From Proteles cristata cristata (taxonomy: Eukaryota; Chordata; Mammalia; Carnivora; Hyaenidae), in the NCBI GenBank assembly GCA_017311185.1, contig JAESUZ010003107.1:496001-560000 (forward strand): a DNA stretch of 64,000 nt, read 5' to 3'. The notes beneath the pieces are model-generated. The model saw only the letters and a program-made list of their open reading frames with translations, searched no databases and was not told the DNA's origin. Positions within the stretch are counted from its first letter, which is position 1, and each line of letters opens with the position of its first letter. The translations under genes and the position numbers were made by a program. Shown in pieces: positions 38,100 to 49,000 of the stretch.

Positions 38100-38195
38100 A
38101 AAGATAATCCATACCTCACTTTGTTGTGAGGATTAGTCAATACTTGTAAAATGCTTAGAATGATGCTTGGTACATGGTGTTTAGTATATTATTAT
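38100..38195 (+). repeat. MIR SINE 3' relic
   Basis: Sense MIR 3' half: TGTGAGGATTAGTCAATACT then AGAATGATGCTTGGTACATG. Confidence 0.55.
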
Positions 38196-38200
38196 TGTTA

Positions 38201-38407
38201 GGGGCACCTGGGTGGCTCAATTAGTTAAGTCTCTGACTTAGGCTCATGTTATGATCTCACAATTCGTGAGTTTGAGCCCTGCATCAGGCTCTGTGCTGAC
38301 AGCTCAGAGTCTGAAGCCTGCTTTGGATTTCGTGTCTCCTTCTCTCTACCCCTCCCCTGCTTGTTCTCTCTCAAAAATAAATATAAAAAAAAATTTTTTT
38401 TAAAAGT
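38201..38407 (+). repeat. CAN SINE
   Basis: Head GGGGCACCTGGGTGGCTCAA and A-rich tail. The local target ATTATTATTGTT recurs after the element (about 38410), so it inserted in the MIR end. Confidence 0.9.
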
Positions 38408-38914
38408 ATATTATTATTGTTGGATAAAGCTACAGTGTTGAAACTCAGAAGAGACTGACATATAAACCAGAGTTCAGGTTATTAATTTGTCATTAGAAAT
38501 GCAACTGACAGGAGACCTGAAACTCCAGCTTTCTGGTTAGTATGTGTTCTCCAGGTAAGAAAGGTTGCACAAGCCAAGTCACAAGCCAAGGAATCCAGAG
38601 GAAGGTGGAATGGAGTGGAGGAAGTAGTGGATGAGGTTCTGGGGCCTGTGGTATCAAGCTCTGATGGACTAGGGCATCCAGGGCCTCTGAACGCAAGACC
38701 TGCTGAAAAGTCAAGTCACCAGATAGAGTTTGCCAGCTCCCAACAGTTCTGGGGACTCAGTGACAATGCTTGGTCTCGCATATTCTCTCCCCTCCATTGC
38801 AGGGGCCTGGCATTCTTGATTCCAATCACATTTCATGTATTGTTCCAGTCACTTATTCTTCTTTGGCTAATTGTGTCTCATTTACCTGATGGTTCTTAAG
38901 TCTGTCCCCAACCC

Positions 38915-39330
38915 AGGGCACCTGGGTGGCTTAGACGGTTAAGTGTCTGACTCTTGGGGCACCTGGGTGGCTCAGTCGGTTGAGCGTCCGACTTCGGTTC
39001 AGGTCATGATCTCACGGTTTGTGAGTTCGAGCCCCACGTTGGGCTCTGTGCTGACAGCTAGCTCAGAGCCTGGAGCCTGCTTCAGATTGTGTCTCCCTCT
39101 CTCGCTGACCCTCTCCTGCTCACGCTCTCTCTGTCTCTCAGAAATAAATAAAACATTAAACTCTTGATTTTGGCTCAGATCATGATCCCAGGGTTCTGGG
39201 ATCAAGCCCTGTTGGGCTGCATGCTGCCAGCCAGAGCCTGTTTAGGATTCTCTCTCCCCCCTCCCTCTCCCTCTCTTTGCTCTACCCCTACTCTCTCTTT
39301 TCTCTCAAAGTAAACTTAAAAAAAAATGTA
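38915..39330 (+). repeat. SINE nested in a SINE
   Basis: An outer SINE starts at about 38915 and is interrupted after CTGACTCTTG. A complete inner SINE (38959-39160) follows, and the outer one resumes with ACTCTTGATTTTGGCTCAGA. The duplicated ACTCTTG is the inner element's target site. Confidence 0.9.
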
Positions 39331-39661
39331 TCCCAACCCTGACACCAAACCACAATGTACAATTTCTTGTATGACTTCTATATTTCAACCATTGTTCACT
39401 AGTTCTTACTAGTTTTATTTTAAGATAACTCTACTTCCAAATCCTGGGTGTGCCATACTTTTGTTCTGATTGTAGCATTCATGGAAAAGGAAGAGGAAAA
39501 ATCTTTGGAGGTGAGAAGGGTCAGAATGACTATACTCAAAGGTCAGCAGTACTCAAGAAAAACCTAGACTCCTCTGATGGAAAATTCTCAACTTGGAACC
39601 AACTATTGAGTTGGAATAGACTGAATATAGAACATCCAGAAAGAACAAGAGAAGCATGTGT

Positions 39662-39666
<5 letters not shown>

Positions 39667-39723
<57 letters not shown>
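39667..39723. repeat. (GT)28 microsatellite
   Basis: Uninterrupted GT dinucleotide run; open frames through it are artefacts. Confidence 0.98.
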
Positions 39724-39727
<4 letters not shown>

Positions 39728-39934
39728 CTCTAAGGAAAAGTCTTTGCAGTGAGAGAAGAATACAAGAAGGGGTCCCTTCCAGGCCCAAGGATACAAAGTT
39801 CGAAGTGTTGGTATCTGTCATTTTGGTTGATGCACCACGACTAAATACAGTGGTTTTCAGCCCCAGAGCATCATAAATATTACCTCACTAAAATCAGTAA
39901 AGCAGTGAAGGTCACAACAAACACTAGGTGTCAT

Positions 39935-40135
39935 ACTGGCTAACATTTATGGAACCAGTGGGCCCATGATGAAAATTTTGCTTATATTATTTAATACAAT
40001 GAAGCTACAATATAACCATTACTGTTCCCATTTTATAGATCAGGAAACTGAGGCACTGAGAGTCTTCATTTGCCACGGTGACATAGCCATTCAATAATAG
40101 AATCCAGACTCAAATGCAGTTCTTTCTGATTCTAG
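39935..40135 (-). repeat. MIR SINE relic
   Basis: Reverse MIR: CCCATTTTATAGATCAGGAA then ACTGAGGCACTGAGAG. Confidence 0.7.
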
Positions 40136-40339
40136 AGCTGGCTCCCTAATACACAAATTAAAACAAATCAGACCCACAAGCACTCACTCTCCTTCCAGGT
40201 TCAAATATTTTCCTAAAAGGAGAGAAGGGTTCCTGACGCTGGGCGTGCGTGCTCAGGAGAATGTCACCCTCTGTACAAACTGCTGTGGAGCAAAGCTGAG
40301 AACAGCTGACCTGGAGAGATGAGGCAAGGCTGGAAACGC

Positions 40340-40480
40340 ACATACTTTGGTTCTTGTCCTCTCTCTGCACAAAAAGAGGTATGTGAACCTAAACAAAACC
40401 CTTGACACCTGCTTGAAGCTCCTGCTCCATAAAATGGGAATAACTCAGCAGCCATTTAACACAAGGTGAGAAGATTAGAC
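40340..40480 (+). repeat. MIR SINE relic
   Basis: Sense MIR core CTGCTCCATAAAATGGGAAT, diverged. The remainder of 40481-40692 shows nothing. Confidence 0.5.
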
Positions 40481-40710
40481 CAAAAGAGAATATTCATGAA
40501 GCATTCCTCAGTGTTAAAAATGCTATAGTGTCGGTGGACAAATATTTATGTACTCTAATTTAGGGTTTCAAAGGCCTCTCTATATACAGTAAAGCAGAAA
40601 CTACTTCCAAACCACCCATTTATTCAACATAAAGAAACCAGAAACCTAGAATTACCGACATGGCATGACGTATACATATTATAACGGACTTAAATTACAT
40701 GGTGATTTCT

Positions 40711-40942
40711 TTTAAAAAAAATTTTTTTTATATATATTTTATTTATTTATTTATTTCTAGGAGAGAGACAGCATGAGCAGGGGAGGGTCAGAGAGAGAGG
40801 GAGACACAGACTCTGAAACAGGCTCCAGGCTCTGAGCTGGCAGTCAGCACAGAGCCAGACGCGGGGCTCGAACCCACGAACCGCGAGATCATGACCTAAG
40901 CGAAAGTCGGACGCTTAACCGACTAAGCCACCCAGGCGCCCC
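40711..40942 (-). repeat. CAN SINE, young subfamily
   Basis: Reverse, near-consensus copy with a perfect 18-bp duplication AATTACATGGTGATTTCT (40693-40710 and 40943-40960). Confidence 0.97.
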
Positions 40943-41209
40943 AATTACATGGTGATTTCTGTCCAACCCTGTGTAACTCAGCGAGGGCTAGGCAGTCTCA
41001 TGGTGCATTCCTGCACCGTGCTTTCTGATGTGCTCAGCAGATGAGGGCTGTGGGGTGGCCCTTCTGGGGTGACATCTTGATGATGGCCCTGAGCATTTGT
41101 GTGAGTCTGTCTCCAGAGGTTCTAGGCTGCTTGCTGCATCATTTCTTCCACGAACTGAGCCATAGCACTTTACAGTTTATAAAAAATATTGTTTGCACAA
41201 GACCTTGTT

Positions 41210-41217
41210 TCTGTTTT

Positions 41218-41294
<77 letters not shown>

Positions 41295-41444
41295 TGAGCG
41301 GGGGAGGGGCCGAGAAGGAGGAAGAATCCTAAGTAGGCTCTACACTGTCAGCGCAGGGCCTGAGGAGCTCAAACTCATAAACTGTAAGATCATGACCTGA
41401 GCTTAAGTCAAGAGTGAGAAGCTTAGCTGAGCCACCCAAACACC
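41210..41444 (-). repeat. CAN SINE with expanded (GA)n
   Basis: Reverse copy whose GAGA block has grown to about 37 GA units (41219-41292). Perfect 14-bp duplication CACAAGACCTTGTT (41196-41209 and 41445-41458). Confidence 0.95.
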
Positions 41445-41458
41445 CACAAGACCTTGTT

Positions 41459-41640
41459 CCAATTAATGCTTCCAAATACCCGAAGAAGCAGGCGGGACAA
41501 ACTTCAGTATGCCCATTTTACGGAAAAGGATAATCTACCCCGGAGAGGTTGACTTGCCCAAGATGCCATTAGTGGAAGAAAGAGCTGGACTAACCCCAGG
41601 GCATGACTTTCCACTGTGTCGTGTATTCTGGGATTTCTTA
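41459..41640 (-). repeat. MIR SINE relic
   Basis: Reverse MIR: CCCATTTTACGGAAAAGGAT then GGTTGACTTGCCCAAGATGC. The SINE at 41210 inserted near its edge. Confidence 0.6.
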
Positions 41641-41829
41641 AGGATTCACTGAGCACCTAGCACGTCAGCCATTGTGCCAGGTACTCCTTCTCCGGCTTGC
41701 CCTCCGGGGAGAAGCTTGTTCAAACCTCCCTCCTCTCCCGTCCTATGCAATTAATGATGAGTTTTAAGCGTTGGGATTAAGTATGTCACACGGTAGGAGC
41801 TAAGTGGCAGCAGTGCAGCAGTTAAAGCG

Positions 41830-42010
41830 GAGGTCTAGAGCCCGCCTGGCCTGAATCTCAGCCCGGACACCCACGGTCAACTGTGTTTCCTTCTCTGTAA
41901 AGTGGGGATGACAACTATGCCAGTTCACAGGGTTGTGAGGACTGCATTAGTGCAGGTGTAGCACTTACAATGGTGCCTGTTACACAAGACCCCAATAAAT
42001 ATTCAGTTAT
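41830..42010 (+). repeat. MIR SINE relic
   Basis: Sense MIR: CTTCTCTGTAAAGTGGGGAT then GGGTTGTGAGGACTGCATTA, ending AATAAATATTC. Confidence 0.7.
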
Positions 42011-42334
42011 TTCCTTAGCATTGTGTTGAAAGGAGGAACAAGGGAAAGTTGAAAAACAAATATGCCTTTTAACCCCTTAGTGTCCCAAAGTTCTCATTTC
42101 ACTTATTTCAAGACTCAGGCCCAGAAAAAGGAGCGCCCCCTCATTTGGACTGAGCTCAAAACCCCTTGCTGAGTCTGCACACTACCCTCCCTGGTCGTAC
42201 CTCTGCCTGAATCATCCCGACTCCATGTCCTTAGGTTGGATTTGGGTCATGGCCTCCCTGCTGGTCATCTTGCCTATGCTCTCTCCTCTTCTGTCATTCT
42301 CTACTTTTTCTCAAATTGATTTTTGAGAAAGTCC

Positions 42335-42436
42335 CAAGTAGTCCCAAGTAGTCACTTAACAAGTATTTTAACTGAGCACCTATTAATTGGGAGGCACTGT
42401 AGTGGATGCTATGATGGGCTACGCAGAACCCCCTTC
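42335..42436 (+). repeat. L2 LINE 3' relic
   Basis: CTTAACAAGTATTTTAACTG followed by AGCACCTATTAATTGGGAGG is typical of L2 3' ends; a further L2-like piece may lie at about 43010-43130. Confidence 0.5.
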
Positions 42437-42452
42437 AGGAGTGAAGAACTTG

Positions 42453-42669
42453 GGGCACCCGGGTGGCTTAGTCGGTTAGGCGTCCAACTTTTGCTTAGGT
42501 CATGATCTCACAGTTCGTGGGTTCGAGCCCTGCGTCGGGCTCTGTGCTGACTGCCAGCTCAGAGCGTGGAGCCTGTTTCAGTCTGTGACTCCCTCTCTCT
42601 CTGACCCTCCCCTGCTCGCGCTGTCTCTCGCTCTCCTAGAAATAAACACTAAAAAAAAAAAAAAAAAAA
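42453..42669 (+). repeat. CAN SINE, young subfamily
   Basis: Near-consensus copy with a 19-base A-tail; perfect 15-bp duplication GGAGTGAAGAACTTG (42438-42452 and 42670-42684). Confidence 0.96.
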
Positions 42670-42689
42670 GGAGTGAAGAACTTGTCCTA

Positions 42690-45600
42690 GCTGCTGAGTA
42701 TTGATGGCAGAAAGTCCTCAGCTTATCAGCTCCTGAGGAGGATTACCTCATCTGAAGAAAACTTCCTTTCCGAACCTCACAACTCTTTCCCATAGCAGCT
42801 GGCATCTAAGGACTAATCACTCAGCAGGGTAAAGGCTGAACCCGTTGCCTCTGCTTAGGCCAACTCTGCAGGGCTATCCCAGCTCCGGAATGTGGGCCTG
42901 GTTGAGCCTTTCACTGGGCCTGCATCACTGCTCGGCTTCTCTCTCTGCTCTGAGGTTGATCCCAGGGGTCAACTGATCTCCAGCTGCTTCCCAGGGAAGC
43001 CAACCTGACAGACACAGGAGATGCAAAAATGAGCGAGTCATGGCCTGGCCTTCAAGGATGTCAAGGCAAACCAGGAGCTACAATCTTCACAGCATATGGC
43101 TTACACTGGGGGAAGCACACGGTGCCAAGGAAACCCACTTTGAGGAAGGCAGGGTTGAAGCAGAGTCCATCACTCCAGGTTTGAAAACCCTCCCAGCCCT
43201 CAGTCAGGTTATGGACCTACCCCGCTAGCCTGCCTGCTACCTGGCTCAGGCTGGGACATCTAGTCTGCGTGTTTGGGCTGATGTAGAGCCATGGCGCTTT
43301 GACACCGGCGTGGTGTTTGGTTCGCATTTGTGGATGGACCAGACTCAGGTCTGGGGAGTGTTTCCTAGTAAGATGTTCTGAACCAAAAGGACAGATCAGG
43401 CTGGGGCATGGCCAGGCAGGGTAAATGGTACCTTCTCTCGTATTCTTTGCTAAAATTTACCTGGAAACTAGTGAAAGCTTAGCAAAATGTCTAACAAATC
43501 TCAAGATAGCAGTGTCACATTGGAAGAAATAATTCTGTGACTGGCATCTTGGAGGGTCATGTAGATTGGTACAGGGAGACCCGCTGCACCCAGGTCCACT
43601 GGTGACCAACCAGGTTGACTGGGAAGGCACTGGGGAGTATGGTAAGGCCAGAAGCAGGGAGGCCAGGATTTCAATGAAGACCCTGCAGACTGAGGTCTTC
43701 CACCCTGGCCGGACCTGGATTGCTTTTAAAGGCCTGATGTCAGCAGGGCAGCTCCACCATCAGCAGCTGTGGGAAGGACCAGCTTTCCAATGGCGGGGGT
43801 TAGATAGGGTCTCCATAGCATGAAAGGGTTGGCTGCCATAATGGATTATCTGGAGTGATCAAGGGCAGTCTTCTGTGTCACCTTCCCCTCTGCCCTGTGG
43901 AGTGGAGATGGTTGATTTTGCTGCATTTTCCATCCCTCAAGATCATCATCTTCTGCCAACTCACTTCCCCTAATTTCCACAAGTTCACCATACACACTTG
44001 TCGTGGGATCTTTCTCAGCTGCTGCAATTCATTCATGCTGTCTTTCTGAAGTCCTGCAGCACAAACTTATATTGTCATATATAAAAGCTCTTCATTCACA
44101 TTTCTTGCATGGAATTCTAAAACTGGAAGCCAGCCTAGAGACTATCTAGTGCTGGCTCCTTCCTCAGAGCCCTTCTCCACAGCCTGGCAGGGCGGAATAG
44201 TCTGAGACCGGTAACTCACTCCCAGAAAGCAGCCTGAGCTATTCAATAAGTTTCCTTTCCTTTGAGCCCAAACTGGTCTACCTCTGGAGCCTCACAAGAG
44301 AAAATTTCTTTTCCCAAATAATAGTCTGCAAATCATAGACAACTCACCCAAGAATCACTTTCTGAGTGCTTATATGTTATGTGCCTGCCATCTAAACCTC
44401 ACAACAATCCTATAAACCATGTAGGAAAGTGTTCAAAAAGGTGGTGATTTGCTGTGGTTACCCAGCTAATACTGGTGGCCCCTTCTATTGCTGGGGATGG
44501 AGCTGGGATTTGATCTCAGGCCCAACTCTGATGCCTCTGCTCTCTGTACACAAAGCACCTCCAAAGAAGCAGACTGTGTCACAGAACTCTTCAGCTGCAT
44601 TCTCACTGACTCAGACATTGAGGACTCCTACGGGGATTCACAAATTAGTGAGGGGTGAAGGGGCTGAGAGTCTGGCCAAAAGGCAGGCACAGAACCTATA
44701 CCACAGAGCCCCCGAACTGGCTCCCTTGCAGGCCTGAGCGTGGGAAGTGTGGTGGGGACTGTGAGAAGGCTCTCATGACTTCAATGGCACACATGGCCAC
44801 AGGAGTGGCTGGGACACCTCTGGGCTTCTAAGAGGGAGGGAGGCTGAGGAGGCTGGCTGACTAATGGCCCTTTGGCCAGCTTCCTGAGTCCATCAGCACC
44901 TGCTGTGTAGTAAACAAAACCTTCTTGACTTCATTCTCCTTTTCCCCAAAACAGGCTCTTTCCGTCCAGTCACCTTCATACCACAATAGCCGGAGGGGCT
45001 AAAAATCTTAGGTTGAGCCTGTGACTACAATTCTCCATGAAGTCAACAAGTTCCTTCTGTTGACTCTGGTTTCTCCGTTGTCCTTGAGGAAAGCAAAATT
45101 TCTACTTTAGTGTCTTCTAACAATTGCATATGGAAGCAGAGTCCTCAAGAAACAGTATTTATAAGTCATACTACTCTGTTTAACAACTGCTCTCCTGAGA
45201 TGGCATAATTTAAAAACAAAGTGCTATTTCTTTCCATTTGATGCCCCAGGCCCCTCCTACACGGTTTGAGAGAAATTAAAGAACATGAAGCCACCCAAGC
45301 AAAATGGGACAAACTTTGTTTCTCGGTTTCTCTTCAGCGCCATCTGAGGATCCAGATCAGAGAGGCAGGGTGAGCCTAAATTCGAGACTGTTGGACTAAG
45401 CAGCTGACAAACCATGCTGGAGGCCGGCTTACACAATCAGTTCACTCCTCCAAGCAGTAAGACTGAGGCGGCACAAACCAAGCCCCCTTCGACTGAGGCT
45501 GAGCCCAGGCTATAGGAAATAGCACTCCAGTGATGTAACACACTGCCCTTCATTCCGCCAGCTCAGCCCACCCAAAGTAAGGCAGGTGACCTCCGAGCCC

Positions 45601-45760
45601 CAGTGGCTTTAATGACACCTCCTTCCAGAGCAAGACTGGTGCTGCCATGGACTCGGCCATGCGGCTGATACAAGCGTTACACGAAAAGCCCAAACCACAA
45701 AGCCCACACCCCTTAACATTGGGCAAGTGCTGCAGCCCTGCCAATGAGCAGCAGAGATGA
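42690..45760. other. Intergenic, mostly unique sequence downstream of ABCF3
   Basis: Apart from an L2-like piece near 43010-43130 and a reverse MIR at about 44340-44530, no repeat or gene was recognised. Open frames here are short and lack splice or family support. Confidence 0.5.
44340..44530 (-). repeat. MIR SINE relic
   Basis: Reverse MIR, diverged: CTGAGTGCTTATATGTTATG then TTTGCTGTGGTTACCCAGCT. Confidence 0.5.
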
Positions 45761-45783
45761 GGCCAGGGAGACGCAGGGGGACA

Positions 45784-45789
45784 TTTAAT
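45784..45789 (-). terminator. ABCF3 poly(A) signal ATTAAA
   Basis: The common variant hexamer on the - strand, about 285 bases after the ABCF3 stop. Cleavage is expected near 45760-45775, giving a 3' UTR of about 300 bases. Confidence 0.75.
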
Positions 45790-46071
45790 TTACACAGCAG
45801 CCACTTGGGCCCAGTCGGAGCTGGGGCAGTTGGGGTGCATCTATAACCAGAGGGCACCCTCCCACCCCTTCCCTTGAAGACCAGTCCTCATAGATACTTA
45901 GATGGGGCTTCCTGGGTTGTGCAGAGGATGCTCCAGTTAAAAGGAGATTTGGAAATAAGGCTGTCCCCAAAGTCGGGGGAAGTCCGTGGTTTGGAGATGG
46001 TGGTCTACATCACGGCCCAGGGGTCTGAGAGACCAGTCCATGTCCTGGGCACAGTCCTCAGCCTGGTGACC

Positions 46072-49000
46072 CTAGAGGAAGCCCTCACGGCGGAACTGTT
46101 CCTGGAGAAGGGCGCGATACTGGTCAAACCCCCCCTCAACCCGGGTGACGCCGCCGCCTTCGCACACCCACAACTCCCGGCACACCAGCCGGATGAAGCG
46201 CTCATCGTGGGACACCAAAATCACACCACCCTGAAAGAGAGGAGACCAGGTGGCACTCAGGGGGGCCCTCAGGGGGGCCCTCCGGGGGGCTGGCACTTAA
46301 GGAGGAGTGGGCAGCAAGAAGGCACACTCACCCTGAAATTATTGAGAGCACGGCCGAGGGCCTCAATCGTCTCCATATCCAGATGGTTTGTAGGTTCATC
46401 CAGAATGTAGAAGTTGGGGCTAGAAGGCAGTACCCAGGAAGGTGGGTAGTTATGAGGGTTGGGAGAAAATGAACTCCTCTGATATGAAGACAAGATAAAC
46501 ATTTTCTACTTGGGTAGAGGGGAAGGCAAGAGCTCACCAGGGCATGGTCATCTGAGCAAAGGCTACCCGACTCTTCTGGCCCCCAGACAAGCTGGCAACA
46601 GGGCGCACAGCCAGTTCTCCAGAGACGCCATATCGGCCCAGCTGGTGACGATACTCTTCCTCAGGCCGCCCTGAAATAGGCCTCACCCATCAAGTGGGTT
46701 CTTGACCCAGCCTCCTCTCTTCACCCTCCCCTCAGCCCTACCTCCAAATGCCCATGTCCTTATACTTAGACTCGGGGCTTGCTGCTCAGCATCCCACCCC
46801 AAGATAGGCCTAGTTGTAGGGGTCACCTCTTTTCTGGACTCAAATCCCTAAGGTACCGGGAAACTTGCGTGCCAGCAGTTCGACAGCACTGACATTCAGG
46901 TCCAGCTGCTCCACATGATGCTGGCTGAAATAGCCAATCTTCAGATTCCTACAGGCAGAAATGAAGGTAGAAAGAGGGGATGGAAGGCAGTGACCATAAA
47001 GGGGTGTAGCTACAGTATAGGAACAGTTGGGGAGTGGGGGCTTTACCTGTGAGCATGTCTGATGCCCCGGACAGGCGCCAGATCCCCCATAAGCAGCTTC
47101 AGCATGGTAGACTTACCAGCACCATTCTCCCCAACCTGTAAAAAGAACCACAGAATGTTAAAGAGTGGACATGTGTGGGACACTGAAGGGAAGGAGATAA
47201 GAACTGGTTCTGATCAATGATTCCTTCAATAACTAAAAAAAATATTAAGGAACTCTACAGAAAGATGAAGGAACTAGTAAAGATATAAAGGGAACTGACA
47301 CCTGAATACCTACTAACTGCAGGGGATTTAATCCTGCCAAAAACTGATCGAGGTAGGTGTTATCTCCTCTTTGTTACCAAGCTAGCAATAGGCAGAGTCA
47401 ATACCTGAGATCTGATCTCTCTTCCATGTTCCATGGTTTGAGAAAACTCAGAGCTAAGACTAGTCAGATAAAGTCTTGCTCTTAGTATTCATAAAATACC
47501 ACAACCAGGCTTTCTATCTCTGCAGGGAAGTATAGCAAAGTCCTTGGCCCAGGCCCACCCCTGCTCCTGTATATCACTTCCCTTTGCAGCCAGATGATCT
47601 GGGCCAATCCACACCACGTGATGGGGTGGGAGAGTCCCAGCTCACAGAACAGAGAAACAGCAATCATACCACACAAATGCGGGACTCGAGATCAGCAGAG
47701 ACAGACAGACGGCTGAAGATGACATGTTTAGGATCATAGTAGAAATCCACCTCATCTAGTTGTAGAACTGGTGGTGAGAACTTCTCAAACCCATCAGGGA
47801 ACCTGCAGGAGGTGGTAGTGAGGAACACGGAGGTGGCCAGAAACAAGAGCTCCCCACCAGCCCCTTGGCCCGGCACTCACTTCATCACCACCTCCAACTC
47901 CTTGTCCACAGGTTTCAGTTCTGGTCTGAGGAAAGAGGGGGCAGGCAGACTAGATTTATGGCTTTAAAAAATAACTTTGCTCTTACTACACAATAGATGT
48001 TCAGAGAAAATTTAGAAAAACCTTATACTTCTACCATCCAGAACCCATTCTTATTTTAAACTTAAAAAAATTTTTTTATGTTCATTTATTTTAAAAAATT
48101 TTTTAATGTTTTTTAAATTTATTTCTGAGAAAGAGAGAGACAGTGTGAGCAGAGGAGGGTCAGAGAGAGGGAGACACAGAATCTGAAAAAGGCTCCGGGC
48201 TCTGAGCTAACTGTCAGCACAGAGCCTGATGCGGGGCTCAAACCCATGAACTGTGAGATCATGACCTGAGCTGAAGTCGGATGCTCAAGCGACTGAGCTA
48301 CCCAGGTGCCCCATTGTTCATTTATTTTTGAGAGAGAGAGACAAGCGGAGAAGGGGAAGGGGCAGAGAAAGAGGGAGGGAGGAGAGAGAGGGAGACACAG
48401 AATCCACAGCAGGCTCAAAGCCATCAGCACAGAATCCAACGCAGGGCTCGAACTCACAAACTGTGAGATCATGACCTGAGCCAAAGTTGGATACCTAATC
48501 GATGGAGCCACCCAGACACCTCAACCCCATTCTTATTTTAGAGTACCTTCTTCCAGTTCACAATATCCCTTTCTGTAGATTTTTGGCCTTCCAGTTAATA
48601 CATCATGATAAACATTTCATGTCACAAAAACCTAAGCCTTTGATTTTAGACTACCCTCTGCCACCAGCACCTCTAGAAAGGTTGCTATTAAACCCCCAAT
48701 GTTCAGTACCATTAGTCATTAAAGAAATGCAAATCAAAACCACACAGTGAGCTGTCACTCACACCCACTATGATGACCAAAATTAAAAAGACAGATAACA
48801 AGTATTGGCAAGGATGTAGAGAAGTTGAAACCCTCATACGTCGCTGGTAGAAATATAAAACGGTACAGCTGCTTTAGAAAACAGTTTGGCAGTTCCTCAA
48901 AAAAGTTAAACATAGAATTATCTTGTAACCCAGCAACTCCACTCTGAGGTAATATACCCAAGAGAATAGAAAACACATGTCCATATGAAAACTACACAAA

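Noticed and set aside
39603..39876. His/Thr- or Cys/Val-repeat frames
   Set aside because: Translations of the (GT)n microsatellite.
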